A stretch of DNA of 64,000 nt, taken from contig NZ_OY856306.1 of assembly GCF_963693435.1 (NCBI RefSeq), positions 1,054,001 through 1,118,000 of the forward strand, in the 5' to 3' direction. Position numbers and translations under genes: made by a program. Each line of letters begins with the position of its first letter. Position 1 is the first letter of the stretch. Below are positions 1 to 8,155 of the stretch, in pieces. The DNA comes from Pasteurella atlantica. Lineage in GTDB: Bacteria; Pseudomonadota; Gammaproteobacteria; Enterobacterales; Pasteurellaceae. A model generated the notes under the pieces. It was given only the letters and a program-made list of their open reading frames with translations, had not been told where the DNA came from and did not search any database.

Positions 1-895
1 TACCAATCCAGATGATCATTCCACAGGTTCGCATTGTTGATAATGCACTTTCTTTTAACATTTCCCAGCTTAATTCACCACGAATGAATGCACTGATCAT
101 AATACCCACCACACCAAGTGCAGAGGCTTCGGTTACAGAAGCAACACCACCATAGATACTTCCTAATACCACAACAACTGACAGAACAGGGAAGAATAAG
201 GCTTTAAAATAATTAACTGGTTTTTCTTCGTTTGCTTTTAATTCTTCTGCTGATGGAAGTGGAGCAAGCTCTGGTTTTAAGTAAGAGAGTACTAAAACAT
301 AAACAATATAGAATGAGGCTAAAATTAATGCTGGAATAAATGCCCCTTTAAAGAGATCACCGATAGAAACACTAGCAGTTAAACCGTAAATAATGAGTAC
401 GATACTTGGCGGTAACATCGTACCTAACGCACCACCTGAACAGCACGTGCCAATCGCTAATTTTTTATCGTAGCCTAAACGTAACATTTGTGGAAGTGCT
501 AGCATACCAAGTAAGACGGTTTCTCCGCCTACAACGCCTGACATTGAGGCTAAAATCACAGCAACCACTAAGGTTTGAACGGCTAAGCCACCACGTAAGC
601 GTTTGGCAAATAATCGCATTGCATCAAAAAGATCGTGGGCAATACCTGACCGATCCAGCATTGCCGCCATTAGCACAAACATCGGTACGGCAAGGAAAAC
701 AAAGCTGGTCACAAAACTATACATTCGACTGGTAATAAGTGGTACAGCATCCATTCCAAACCAACCAAAAAGGAAAAACAGAGCAACAAAACCCGTTACA
801 AAAGCGAGCTGCATTCCTGTTAATAATAATCCAATCATCATTATTAACATTAAAAGGCTACCATAGCCCAATCCGAGCGAGGCTAAATCAAACAT
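1..895 (-). CDS. TRAP transporter large permease (DctM-type), 3' end outside window
   Basis: The frame stays open from the ATG at 895 to the left edge (about 298 codons), so the C-terminus is missing. The product is very hydrophobic with many predicted membrane helices. It contains Gly/Met-rich stretches (for example SGVVGGETVLLGMLALPQM and CCSGGALGTMLPPS) typical of the DctM/YiaN subunit, which carries the Na+-coupled transport path. Its start overlaps the stop of the small permease gene by 8 nt, the usual QM gene coupling. The substrate is not visible from this protein; the neighbouring gluconokinase and GntR-type repressor suggest gluconate or a related sugar acid (inference). Confidence 0.9.
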   Translation of the reverse strand, partial: MFDLASLGLGYGSLLMLIMMIGLLLTGMQLAFVTGFVALFFLFGWFGMDAVPLITSRMYSFVTSFVFLAVPMFVLMAAMLDRSGIAHDLFDAMRLFAKRLRGGLAVQTLVVAVILASMSGVVGGETVLLGMLALPQMLRLGYDKKLAIGTCCSGGALGTMLPPSIVLIIYGLTASVSIGDLFKGAFIPALILASFYIVYVLVLSYLKPELAPLPSAEELKANEEKPVNYFKALFFPVLSVVVVLGSIYGGVASVTEASALGVVGIMISAFIRGELSWEMLKESALSTMRTCGMIIWIG

Positions 896-1418
896 TGTTA
901 CCTCCGAGTAATAAACGTACTTCTGCAATAAGTTTTAGAATAAATTGGATAGAGACAATGATCATTGTGATAAGAATAATGGCTTTTAGATAAGCAGGGA
1001 AATTGGTATTCCACGCAGTACCAGAGGTTTCAAGTTGAAATGCTCCCCAAGGTTTGACCCAAGCCTCTTTTGCCATTTGATAAGCTGCCCAAGTCATCAT
1101 TGCTGAGAAAATCAATCCCATAATATGATGAAAGATATTAAGATAATGACGAGTTTTTACTGAAACATTATCGTAAATCAGTACAACACGCACGTGTTTA
1201 TCTGTGGCAAGTGCATAAGCCCCACCAAATACGAAAAGTGAGCCACCTAAAAACATTGCGGTTTCGTGAACCCAAATGGTTGGAGAATTTAGTACATAGC
1301 GAACAAATACTTCAAAAAAAGTAATCGCCACAATAAATAAAAAAATGAGACTGAGTTTTTCTCCAATCCACTCAATCACTTTGTCTAAACGAGTTTTAAT
1401 TTCAGGTGTGTTATCCAT
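888..1418 (-). CDS. TRAP transporter small permease (DctQ-type)
   Basis: A protein of about 176 residues with four predicted membrane helices, the size and topology of DctQ/YiaM subunits that link the binding protein to the large permease. I chose the ATG at 1418 because AGGAG lies seven bases upstream of it. A longer reading from 1439 would place that ribosome site inside the coding region. The stop overlaps the start of the large permease. The charged N-terminus is followed by a helix around residues 20-40, and a Trp-rich motif (WVKPWGAFQLETSG) sits between helices 3 and 4. It is co-transcribed with the binding-protein gene just upstream. Confidence 0.88.
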   Translation of the reverse strand: MDNTPEIKTRLDKVIEWIGEKLSLIFLFIVAITFFEVFVRYVLNSPTIWVHETAMFLGGSLFVFGGAYALATDKHVRVVLIYDNVSVKTRHYLNIFHHIMGLIFSAMMTWAAYQMAKEAWVKPWGAFQLETSGTAWNTNFPAYLKAIILITMIIVSIQFILKLIAEVRLLLGGNNV

Positions 1419-1440
1419 AATATTGCTCCTAATATCCATA

Positions 1441-1464
1441 AGGTGGGAAAATCTCTCCCCACCT
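1441..1464 (-). terminator. Intercistronic hairpin between TRAP binding protein and permeases
   Basis: Seven-base arms AGGTGGG and CCCACCT with a ten-base loop lie between the stop of the binding-protein gene and the start of the small permease. There is no long U-tract, so it looks more like an attenuator or mRNA-stabilising stem than a full terminator. That would fit the usual excess of binding protein over permease (inference). Confidence 0.4.
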
Positions 1465-1479
1465 CTATTATTTCAGCTA

Positions 1480-2490
1480 TTATAATAAATCTTTAGCTTT
1501 TAGATATTTTGTTACAGAGTCATAAACTTTCTGTGCATTTGGCGAACTTTTCGCAAATTTTTCCCATTGTGTTTTAGCAATAGCACGGAATTTTTTACGT
1601 TCTTCTGCTGACCAGTTATGAATCGTGATTTTTGGATTTTTCATTGCTTCTTTCACCGCTTCTTCATCTGCTTTTTTCAATGTTGAAGTAATATCTATTG
1701 CAAAATCATTTACCGATTTAACTAATAATTCTTGTTGTTCTTTGGTCATCTCATCCCATTTTTTCTGACTAATAGAAACGTCAATTAAAGGTAAAGAGTG
1801 AAAACCTGGTTGAACAGGGTGTGGAGCAATATCATTCAAGCCATTTTTATGGTTTGTTGAGAATACGGTATAATCCGCTGCATCAATAACTCCTTTGCTT
1901 AATCCAGTAAAGACTTCTGAACCCGGTAAATTAACAGGTGCTGCACCTGCGGCTGCAAAAACTTGTTGAATTAAGCCTTCAGGTGCACGTAATTTCAAAC
2001 CTTTTAAGTCTGCTACACCATTAAGAGGTATTTTTGAAACAAAAGATTCTACACCTGTAGTTGATGCTCCAACAAATTTTACACCATAAGGTTTATATAA
2101 TTCAGTCAGTAACTCATTACCACCACCATTATTCATATAATCAAGTAGTTGGGAAGTATCAGACCACGCTCCCACCATATTACCGAGTAAACCAAAGGCA
2201 GGATCTTTTCCTGAGAAATAACTTAATGCCGTTACGTGACCATCAATAATTCCCATTTTGATAGAATCTAAGGTTTCGGTGTGTTTTACAATACTACCAA
2301 CAGGTAATAGATCAATTTCAATTTGACCGTTAGAATCTTTTTTAAGTTTTTCCACCCATTTTTTCTGAATTTGGAAATTTTGGTCACCAGATGGATCTGA
2401 TGATTGTATTTTTAATGTAAGTGCTGATGCTGATAATGCAGACAATGAAAATGCACCTGCAACTAAAAGAGAAACTAGCTTTTTGTTCAT
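1480..2490 (-). CDS. TRAP transporter periplasmic solute-binding protein (DctP family)
   Basis: 336 residues from the ATG at 2490, which has GAGGG seven bases upstream; the 14 extra codons of a longer frame add no recognisable feature. A typical signal peptide (MNKKLVSLLVAGAFSLSALS, cleaved after an ASA motif) sends it to the periplasm. The body has DctP features: a GLKLRAP segment with the conserved ligand-carboxylate-binding Arg, a G(V/I)(I/V)DA(A)D motif and an LNDIAPHPV stretch. It is first in a three-gene TRAP operon, divergent from gluconokinase. GntR-like operators and a CRP site lie in the divergent region. Gluconate as ligand is inferred from context only. Confidence 0.9.
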   Translation of the reverse strand: MNKKLVSLLVAGAFSLSALSASALTLKIQSSDPSGDQNFQIQKKWVEKLKKDSNGQIEIDLLPVGSIVKHTETLDSIKMGIIDGHVTALSYFSGKDPAFGLLGNMVGAWSDTSQLLDYMNNGGGNELLTELYKPYGVKFVGASTTGVESFVSKIPLNGVADLKGLKLRAPEGLIQQVFAAAGAAPVNLPGSEVFTGLSKGVIDAADYTVFSTNHKNGLNDIAPHPVQPGFHSLPLIDVSISQKKWDEMTKEQQELLVKSVNDFAIDITSTLKKADEEAVKEAMKNPKITIHNWSAEERKKFRAIAKTQWEKFAKSSPNAQKVYDSVTKYLKAKDLL

Positions 2491-2566
2491 AAGAATACCC
2501 TCAATGAAAGTAGTTAGAAAGAAAGTAAGCAATAATAATTCATTATCCTTACCTAAGATAACTAAA

Positions 2567-2580
2567 AGTTACCAGTAACA
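2567..2580. promoter_or_regulatory. Putative GntR operator on the TRAP side
   Basis: AGTTACCAGTAACA differs at its first base from the palindrome type TGTTACCNNTAACA, the E. coli GntR-like operator. It lies 77 bases upstream of the TRAP binding-protein start. A better copy stands on the gntK side of the same divergent region, and a LacI/GntR-type repressor is encoded nearby. Confidence 0.6.
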
Positions 2581-2611
2581 GTAATTCGTTGCAAATGCTA
2601 TTTTTGAAATT

Positions 2612-2627
2612 TGTGACATAGCTCACA
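2612..2627. promoter_or_regulatory. CRP (CRP-N type) binding site
   Basis: TGTGACATAGCTCACA is an exact TGTGA-N6-TCACA palindrome. It sits in the middle of the divergent region between the TRAP operon and gntK, where cAMP-CRP could activate either side. It indicates catabolite control of sugar-acid use. Confidence 0.75.
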
Positions 2628-2706
2628 AATAAAGATTTTAATCGCAAAATCGCTTTAATTTTATTCAAAATTTTCTTTTTAAGATAATATTTTCCGTTTT
2701 TATGTC

Positions 2707-2735
2707 TTGTTACCGATAACATAAAAAGGTAGAAT
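2707..2735 (+). promoter_or_regulatory. gntK promoter with embedded GntR operator
   Basis: TTGTTA (2707-2712) and TAGAAT (2730-2735) are separated by 17 bases and make a plausible sigma-70 promoter. The palindrome TGTTACCGATAACA (2708-2721), a strong match to the GntR-type operator, covers the -35 box and part of the spacer, so repressor binding would block RNA polymerase. The operator is 47 bases from the gntK start codon. Confidence 0.65.
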
Positions 2736-2768
2736 ATTTTCAGAATGTCTAATTCTAGGAGGTGAGTT

Positions 2769-3287
2769 GTGTCGAACATAGGGAAAAGTTTTGTTTTAAT
2801 GGGGGTTTCTAGCACAGGTAAAACTAGTGTTGGAACTGCTGTTGCACGACAACTTGGCTTAAAGTTAATCGATGGTGATGATCTACACCCAAGAGCCAAT
2901 ATAATAAAAATGGGACAAGGTCAGCCGTTAAATGATCAAGATCGTGCTCCTTGGTTAGAGCGTATTCGAGATGCAGCTTTTAGTCTTGAGCAGAAATCAG
3001 AAAAGGGGATCATCATCTGTTCGGCATTAAAAAAACAGTATCGAGATTTAATTCGAGATGGTAATCAGAATGTAAAATTTATCTTCTTATCGGGTAGCTT
3101 TGATCTTATTTTGGAGAGAATGCAACAGAGGGAAGGACATTTTATGAAAACGGATATGCTAAAAAGCCAGTTTGCAACCTTAGAAGTACCACAAGCGGAT
3201 GAAGATGATGTTTTTCATATTAGTATTGATTGTACATTTGAAGAAGTTGTTGAAAATTGTATTGCTCAGATAAAACCTCTGATTTAA
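2769..3287 (+). CDS. gntK: Gluconokinase
   Basis: 172 residues, the family's usual size. It phosphorylates D-gluconate with ATP to 6-phosphogluconate in the cytoplasm. The P-loop GVSSTGKTS is at residues 12-20 (more often GVSGSGKS), followed by DGDDLHP, the gluconate-binding region, and a late LEVPQADED motif typical of GntK. The start is GTG at 2769 with AGGAGGT five bases upstream. It is divergent from a TRAP operon and convergent with the repressor gene, seven bases apart. No 6-phosphogluconate dehydratase or aldolase gene is in the window, so the product probably enters the pentose phosphate pathway. Confidence 0.93.
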   Translation: MSNIGKSFVLMGVSSTGKTSVGTAVARQLGLKLIDGDDLHPRANIIKMGQGQPLNDQDRAPWLERIRDAAFSLEQKSEKGIIICSALKKQYRDLIRDGNQNVKFIFLSGSFDLILERMQQREGHFMKTDMLKSQFATLEVPQADEDDVFHISIDCTFEEVVENCIAQIKPLI

Positions 3288-3294
3288 CAACTGG

Positions 3295-4293
3295 TTAAAT
3301 GCTTTCTCCTAAATGAATACGATATCCTAAATTAATAATATGGCTTTGCTGGGGTTGGTTATTTAATCGTTCTAATAGCTGTGTCGCAGCTACTTTTCCT
3401 ATTTCCAAACGAGGTGTAATGACTGTTGCTAGCTGTGGCGTCATTGACTGACCGACATTGTGACCGTGAAATCCTGCAATAGCAATTTGTTCTGGTACTT
3501 TAATTCCTAAACGCTGACACTCAAATAATGCTCCAATAGCAAGGTCATCATTGGTACAAAATATACCATTAGTATCTGGATATTTTTCTAAAGTTTGATG
3601 TAACTGTTTTGCTCCAAGACTAAAAGAAGAAGATTCTTCAGTTGTAATACAATGTGGAGTTAACCCATATTTTTGCATTGCTTGTGTATAGCCTTGCATT
3701 TTTAGTTGGGTGCGTTTATCCATTCGAGCAGAGAAGTAAACAATCTGTTTATGTCCTCGATTTATCATTGTTTCTGTCATAGATTGTGCCGCAGCTACAT
3801 TATCAAACCCAATTGCTTGATAAGAGCCAATTTCACTGCATTCCATAATTTCTATAATAGGAATATTTGCCACTTTAAGCATTTTCAAAGTACGAGGGCT
3901 ATGATGATTTTCAGACAAAATTAACGCATCCACATTATAAGAGAGCAAACTCTCAATACGTTGTTCTTCCTTTTTTATACTATAACCATAGTGAGCAAGC
4001 ATTGTTTGATAGCCCGCAGGATCAGTGACTGTTTCAATGCCTTTGATTACATTAGCAAAAACTTGGTTGGTTAAAGAAGGCACCAGTACACCAATAGCGT
4101 GACTTTTGGCATTGGAAAGAATATCAGGTGCACGATTTGGAATATAACCAAATTCCTCAAGTGCAGTAGCAATTTTTTGTTGAGTTGCCACCGCAACAGA
4201 GTTTGGATTTCGTAAATAACGGCTCACAGTCATCTTCGTAATGCCAAGATGAGAGGCAATGTCTTGTAATGTTGGGCGTTTATTTTTTATCAT
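3295..4293 (-). CDS. gntR: LacI-family repressor, GntR-like
   Basis: 332 residues, matching E. coli GntR (331). An N-terminal helix-turn-helix of LacI type (TLQDIASHLGITKMTVSRYL, residues 8-27) is followed by a hinge and a periplasmic-binding-protein-like effector domain. The genuine GntR-type operators in the nearby TRAP/gntK region fit this regulator, with gluconate as probable inducer. Its ATG shares one base with the stop of the upstream epimerase gene (TAATG), so it is translationally coupled to that gene and transcribed towards gntK. The gene symbol is given from similarity plus context. Confidence 0.82.
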   Translation of the reverse strand: MIKNKRPTLQDIASHLGITKMTVSRYLRNPNSVAVATQQKIATALEEFGYIPNRAPDILSNAKSHAIGVLVPSLTNQVFANVIKGIETVTDPAGYQTMLAHYGYSIKKEEQRIESLLSYNVDALILSENHHSPRTLKMLKVANIPIIEIMECSEIGSYQAIGFDNVAAAQSMTETMINRGHKQIVYFSARMDKRTQLKMQGYTQAMQKYGLTPHCITTEESSSFSLGAKQLHQTLEKYPDTNGIFCTNDDLAIGALFECQRLGIKVPEQIAIAGFHGHNVGQSMTPQLATVITPRLEIGKVAATQLLERLNNQPQQSHIINLGYRIHLGESI

Positions 4294-5120
4294 TATTCAT
4301 CTACTACTTTAATTGTCACTGAAACTTGATCACCTTGTGAGAGTGGTTTATCAAGACGAGCGGTTTCAACACATACCATTGTTTTATACCCTTGCTTACT
4401 CATACCACTGGTTGCTTTATGCCAAGGATTCCAAAATACCGTATTACTTGCATTATTATGCGTAATCTCAATTTTACGCTGATAAGTTGGATCAGTAATA
4501 TGCTGTGTTGCAGGAGAGACAATTTTATAAATACAATCAACATTTTCTGTAATTTGACGTGGCGAAGGGACTTGTTCAGGTTGTTGAGTCAGAGAATTGA
4601 AACATTGTGTAGGTAAACCCGTTACTGAAATATTATTAATATCTGCAATATTAAAATAACTGTGTAATGCAACTTCAGCTTGCTCATTGCCATAATGTTT
4701 AAAGGTAATCTCACAAATATCGGAGAATATCATTGTTATTTTAGCTTCGATAATATCATCATCAGAAAAAAGGGAAAATTCAAGTTTTGCCTTTTCTTCA
4801 TTAATGTCATAGCCACTTAATTGCCATAATGAAATACGAGCATAACCGTGTGAGGGCGATTGCTTACCACCAAACCAAGGATAACAAATAGGGATGCCAC
4901 CACGAATTGCAGTACCCAATTTAAAAGGTTCTATATCACTTAACCAAAGCACATTTTGAGCAGTATCTTTTGGTTGCCAGCTTAATAAATGAGCCCCTTG
5001 CAATGAAATAAATGCGTGCCCCAGCTTGTGTTTTAATACAATGATGGGAATTTCATTACACTGCTGAAGGCTAAGTTCAGGTGTTATCTGTTTAATAAAA
5101 TTAAGTTGAGGGTTTAACAC
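4293..5120 (-). CDS. yeaD: Glucose-6-phosphate 1-epimerase-like protein (YeaD/aldose-1-epimerase family)
   Basis: 275 residues with the features of D-hexose-6-phosphate mutarotases: GAHLLSWQP near the N-terminus, GIPICYPWFG, an ALHSYF segment carrying the catalytic-type His, and a late VCVETAR with the catalytic-type Glu. The start is GTG at 5120, with AAGGAC seven bases upstream. It overlaps gntR by one base, so the two are co-expressed. A role in interconverting sugar-phosphate anomers for the pentose phosphate route fits the gluconate genes, but that link is inference. Confidence 0.85.
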   Translation of the reverse strand: MLNPQLNFIKQITPELSLQQCNEIPIIVLKHKLGHAFISLQGAHLLSWQPKDTAQNVLWLSDIEPFKLGTAIRGGIPICYPWFGGKQSPSHGYARISLWQLSGYDINEEKAKLEFSLFSDDDIIEAKITMIFSDICEITFKHYGNEQAEVALHSYFNIADINNISVTGLPTQCFNSLTQQPEQVPSPRQITENVDCIYKIVSPATQHITDPTYQRKIEITHNNASNTVFWNPWHKATSGMSKQGYKTMVCVETARLDKPLSQGDQVSVTIKVVDE

Positions 5121-5165
5121 GTTGTTTGTCCTTCTTTTTTAATTTGCAAATTTTTGAAGCCCCAA

Positions 5166-5313
5166 GCCCCCCCTCCTCGCCTCCCCCCGCAAGCGGAGGG
5201 AGGAATGAATACATTAAAAATTTTCCTCCCCCAAGCGGAGGAGTGAGTATATACTGTGTATACACCACTAAAAATTTCCCTCCCCTGCTTGCGGGGGAGG
5301 GTTAGGGTGGGGG
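5166..5313. repeat. GC-rich nested inverted repeat, copy A (compound)
   Basis: C-rich arm (CCTCC...CCCCGCAAGCGGAGG) followed by AT-rich spacer and the complementary G-rich arm (CCGCTTGCGG then GGGAGGGTTAGGG). Each arm also folds on itself around CCGCAAGCGG. This copy is longer than average because an extra half unit is present in the middle. The right end lies inside yfiH and supplies its last codons and its stop. Confidence 0.85.
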
Positions 5314-6053
5314 CAAATCCAAATAAGCGTTGCTATTCTACCTGTTTTCCCATCACGGCGATAAGAGAAAAATTTATCTTTTTCTGTATAGGTACAATGC
5401 TCTCCACCTGAAATTTGAGTAATACCTAATTTATTTAAACGCTGAGTCGCAAGTTTATACAGATCACCATAGTATTTTTCTTTTTCACTTGGGTCATTTT
5501 TAAAACATTGAATAGCATTAGGATCTATATCACAAAATTGTTCCACCACGTCTTTACCTACTTGAAAGGCTTTTTGACTAATGGCAGGAGCGAGCCAAAC
5601 ATTTATTTCTGAAGTAGGGCTGTGAAATTTTTTTACGGTTTCTTCTAAAATACCATCACATAATCCTCGCCATCCTGCGTGAGTGGCAGCCACTTCTGTC
5701 CCCTCTTTATTACAAAATAGTACAGGTAAACAATCAGCTGTCATTACAAGGCATACTTGATTAGGTTGATTGGTATAGACTGCATCTGCTTCTAAATTAT
5801 TGTCTGAGTAGGGGAGTGTGATTACTCGAGTGCTGTGAGTTTGAGTTAAATAAAGAGGAGAATTTGGTAAATTTTGTGCAATAACTAACCGCTTGCGATT
5901 ATTGGCTACGGCAATAGGATTGTCTCCTACGTGATCCCCTAAATTTAAGCTATCAAAAGGGAAAAGGCTTTCGCCACCTTGTCGCAAGGTAGTGAAAGCC
6001 TTAATGTGTTTAGGTATATTCCAACTAGGTTGGATCACACGAATATCAGTCAT
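5268..6053 (-). CDS. yfiH: YfiH/PgeF-type multicopper oxidase-like (laccase domain) protein
   Basis: 261 residues. The DUF152 (laccase-domain) core shows TQTHS, the MTADCLP motif and AATHAGWRG, which supply the His/Cys metal- and substrate-binding residues, plus GEHCTY near the end. Family members are cytoplasmic and reported to act on purine nucleosides or in peptidoglycan editing. The start overlaps the ridA stop by one base (TAATG). The last roughly 14 residues (PHPNPPPQAGEGNF) are encoded by the GC-rich intergenic repeat and are not part of the family fold, so the repeat displaced the original stop codon. Confidence 0.9.
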   Translation of the reverse strand: MTDIRVIQPSWNIPKHIKAFTTLRQGGESLFPFDSLNLGDHVGDNPIAVANNRKRLVIAQNLPNSPLYLTQTHSTRVITLPYSDNNLEADAVYTNQPNQVCLVMTADCLPVLFCNKEGTEVAATHAGWRGLCDGILEETVKKFHSPTSEINVWLAPAISQKAFQVGKDVVEQFCDIDPNAIQCFKNDPSEKEKYYGDLYKLATQRLNKLGITQISGGEHCTYTEKDKFFSYRRDGKTGRIATLIWICPHPNPPPQAGEGNF

Positions 6054-6442
6054 TATTTTCTAACGGCAATCGCTTCAATTTCAATACCTGCATCTTTTGG
6101 TAAACGAGCCACTTCCACACAAGAGCGAGCAGGGAATTGTGGATGATTATTTTCTTCAAAGAAAGCATCATATTCAGCATTTACTGCAGCAAAATCATTT
6201 AAATCTTTTACAAAAATAGTGGTTTTCACAATATCAGCAACCGTTAAGCCCGCTTGTTCGATAATTGCTTTCACATTTTCAAGAGATTGACGTGCTTGTT
6301 TTACGATATCAGCGGGGAATTCGCCTGTTGCAGGATCAATAGGAAGCTGACCAGAAGTAATGATCATATTGCCTAAATCTACTGCTTGTACATAAGGACC
6401 GATTGCAGCAGGTGCTTTTTCAGTATGGATAAATTGAGTCAT
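6053..6442 (-). CDS. ridA: RidA enamine/imine deaminase
   Basis: 129 residues, standard for RidA. It hydrolyses reactive 2-aminoacrylate and related imines released by PLP enzymes to keto acids and ammonia. Family motifs are GPYVQAVDLG at the N-terminus, TSGQLPIDPATGEF, and ARSCVEVARLP with the substrate-binding Arg, followed by a Glu-containing IEIEAIA end. AAGGAG precedes the ATG at 6442. It is co-transcribed with yfiH with a one-base overlap. Confidence 0.95.
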   Translation of the reverse strand: MTQFIHTEKAPAAIGPYVQAVDLGNMIITSGQLPIDPATGEFPADIVKQARQSLENVKAIIEQAGLTVADIVKTTIFVKDLNDFAAVNAEYDAFFEENNHPQFPARSCVEVARLPKDAGIEIEAIAVRK

Positions 6443-6484
6443 TAGAATTCTCCTTAGTATAAATAATTTTTAATAATTAATGTG

Positions 6485-7285
6485 TTAAACATGGGACTTA
6501 CAAGGTGGCAGTGTTCCAATAATTTCGAATAGTTTATCACCATCCTTAAAGAAAACATAACCGCCATTTTTCATTTCTGTCCAATTTTCATTTTTGGTTA
6601 ACGGTTGAGTAGTAATAACAGTAACTTTATCTTTTTCTGTTGTATATTGACTAAAATCAATCACAACATCATCTTCACGAAATACTTTACAAAATGGATA
6701 TTTACGTGTCACATAATGTAATTTTGTGGCACAGCGAGCAATCATCCATTCACCATTAGAAAGAATAAAATTAAATACCCCTTTTTCTGCAATTTTTTCA
6801 GAAATCTCGACAACAGCATTAAAGATTTCCATTTCGGATGGTTTGTTAGGAAAGCGTTTTTTTAGTGCAGCAACCATACAACAAAAAGCACGTTCAGAGT
6901 CTGTTGTTCCAATAGGTTGGTAATGATTGTTTACACATACTTCTAAATTTTCTACTGTACCATTATGTGCAAATACCCAATTTTCACCCCAAATTTCACG
7001 AATAAAAGGGTGAGTGTTTTCAATATTTACTGCGCCTTCTGTTGCTTGACGAATATGTGCAATAACATTAAAGGATTTAATTCGATAATTTTTGACGACA
7101 TCTCCAAGAGGTGAAAAAGCCGCAGGTTGATTATCTCTAAATACACGGACTCCTTTTCCTTCAAAAAAAGCAATACCAAAACCATCTGAATGTTTATCAG
7201 TTATACCTGCTCGCAGTCTAAATCCTTCAAAAGAGAATGAAATATCTGTTGGGCTGTTACAGTTCATTCCTAATAATTGACACAT
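6485..7285 (-). CDS. yafJ: Class II glutamine amidotransferase-like protein YafJ
   Basis: 266 residues beginning Met-Cys-Gln-Leu-Leu. Cys2 becomes the N-terminal nucleophile typical of class II glutamine amidotransferases. HIRQATEG, ENTHPF and FAHNGTVEN are family motifs lining the active site, followed by DSERAFC. Only the amidotransferase domain is present, so the acceptor reaction is unknown, as for E. coli YafJ. It is transcribed in the same direction as ridA and yfiH with a 42-bp gap. Confidence 0.9.
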   Translation of the reverse strand: MCQLLGMNCNSPTDISFSFEGFRLRAGITDKHSDGFGIAFFEGKGVRVFRDNQPAAFSPLGDVVKNYRIKSFNVIAHIRQATEGAVNIENTHPFIREIWGENWVFAHNGTVENLEVCVNNHYQPIGTTDSERAFCCMVAALKKRFPNKPSEMEIFNAVVEISEKIAEKGVFNFILSNGEWMIARCATKLHYVTRKYPFCKVFREDDVVIDFSQYTTEKDKVTVITTQPLTKNENWTEMKNGGYVFFKDGDKLFEIIGTLPPCKSHV

Positions 7286-7348
7286 TTATTGTTTCCATTG
7301 ATTAAAAATTTATTTTTATTATATGAAAGCATTATACAACAGGAATAA

Positions 7349-7843
7349 TTAAACATTAATCATTAATTTCAATGCTTTTCGACAATTTTTACAAATATAA
7401 CGTCGTCCTTTTTGTTGTATCGCATTATGGCGTTTTATGGTTAATAAATGAGTTTGGCAGTCACACTTATATTGAAAATTTTGTCTAACTGATCCCAATT
7501 CAAATTGATGGCACGTTTCAGCTGGTACACCAAAAACCTGTTCCATTAAGGCTTGCCACTCTTTGCCGTGTGGTTTTACTTTGCCGAATTGCTGATAAAC
7601 AATAATGTGAGCGAGTTCGTGTGGCACGACATTTTTGATAAATTCATCGCTGTTTTCTTGCAACAAAATCGGATTAAAGCGAATTTCATTGCGTTGCAAA
7701 TAGGCTACGCCTGCCTTTGCACCACGCACATTATAATTCACTTTTGGTGTAATAAATTCTTTCTCAAAATACGTATTCGCTAAGACAAGGGTTTGCTTTA
7801 ATTTACGCTGAACTTGTATTTTTAATATTCGCAATTCTGTCAT
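7349..7843 (-). CDS. sprT: SprT-family zinc metalloprotease-like protein
   Basis: 164 residues, the usual size. The HELAH zinc-binding motif is at residues 75-79, preceded by RFNPILL, and GHELxH-like spacing fits SprT/Spartan-like proteases. A C-terminal zinc ribbon is indicated by KCDCQTH and CKNCRK. Bacterial SprT function is poorly known. The start at 7843 lies three bases after the stop of a possible 35-codon reading frame. Confidence 0.92.
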   Translation of the reverse strand: MTELRILKIQVQRKLKQTLVLANTYFEKEFITPKVNYNVRGAKAGVAYLQRNEIRFNPILLQENSDEFIKNVVPHELAHIIVYQQFGKVKPHGKEWQALMEQVFGVPAETCHQFELGSVRQNFQYKCDCQTHLLTIKRHNAIQQKGRRYICKNCRKALKLMINV

Positions 7844-7846
7844 TAT

Positions 7847-7954
7847 TTAATTGCTATTTATACAAGTAGCCAGTAATTGCTTTGCTTCTGTTGTTAGGCT
7901 TTTTTCTCGTTGCCACTTATGAGAAAATGTGCGAATTTTTTGATGTTGTTTCAA
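7847..7954 (-). other. Possible short reading frame or gene remnant upstream of sprT
   Basis: A 35-codon frame that could start at a TTG at 7954, and open back to a stop just before it, ends three bases before the sprT ATG. The peptide is basic (KIRTFSHKWQREKSLTTEAK in its middle). I recognise no family. It could be a leader peptide coupled to sprT or the 3' remnant of a lost gene; no convincing ribosome site is seen. Confidence 0.2.
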
Positions 7955-8031
7955 TATTTTATATTCCTATGTTTAGGTTATTTACAGGGTGCTGTAAACT
8001 TTTATCTATTGATTTTTTTAATTAATAGTTA

Positions 8032-8129
8032 GCCCCCACCCTAACCCTCCCCCGCAAGCGGAGGAGGGAATTTTTAGCTTATTTAACCATTCCTCCCTCC
8101 GCTTGCGGGGGGAGGAGTGGAGGGGGGGC
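8032..8129. repeat. GC-rich nested inverted repeat, copy B
   Basis: A near-minimal copy of about 98 bp: left edge TAGCCCCCACCC, arm with CCGCAAGCGG, short AT-rich centre, then CCGCTTGCGG and a G-rich right arm. It lies between yhiN (downstream end) and the sprT side, in a stretch without genes. Confidence 0.9.
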
Positions 8130-8155
8130 CTCAAGATTATTATATTACAATAAAT

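Noticed and set aside
406-993. Three plus-strand frames of 84-109 codons
   Set aside because: They are antisense to the TRAP permease genes and show no family pattern.
2549-2899. 116-codon minus-strand frame
   Set aside because: It overlaps the gntK start and the GntR/CRP control region on the opposite strand; composition is non-coding.
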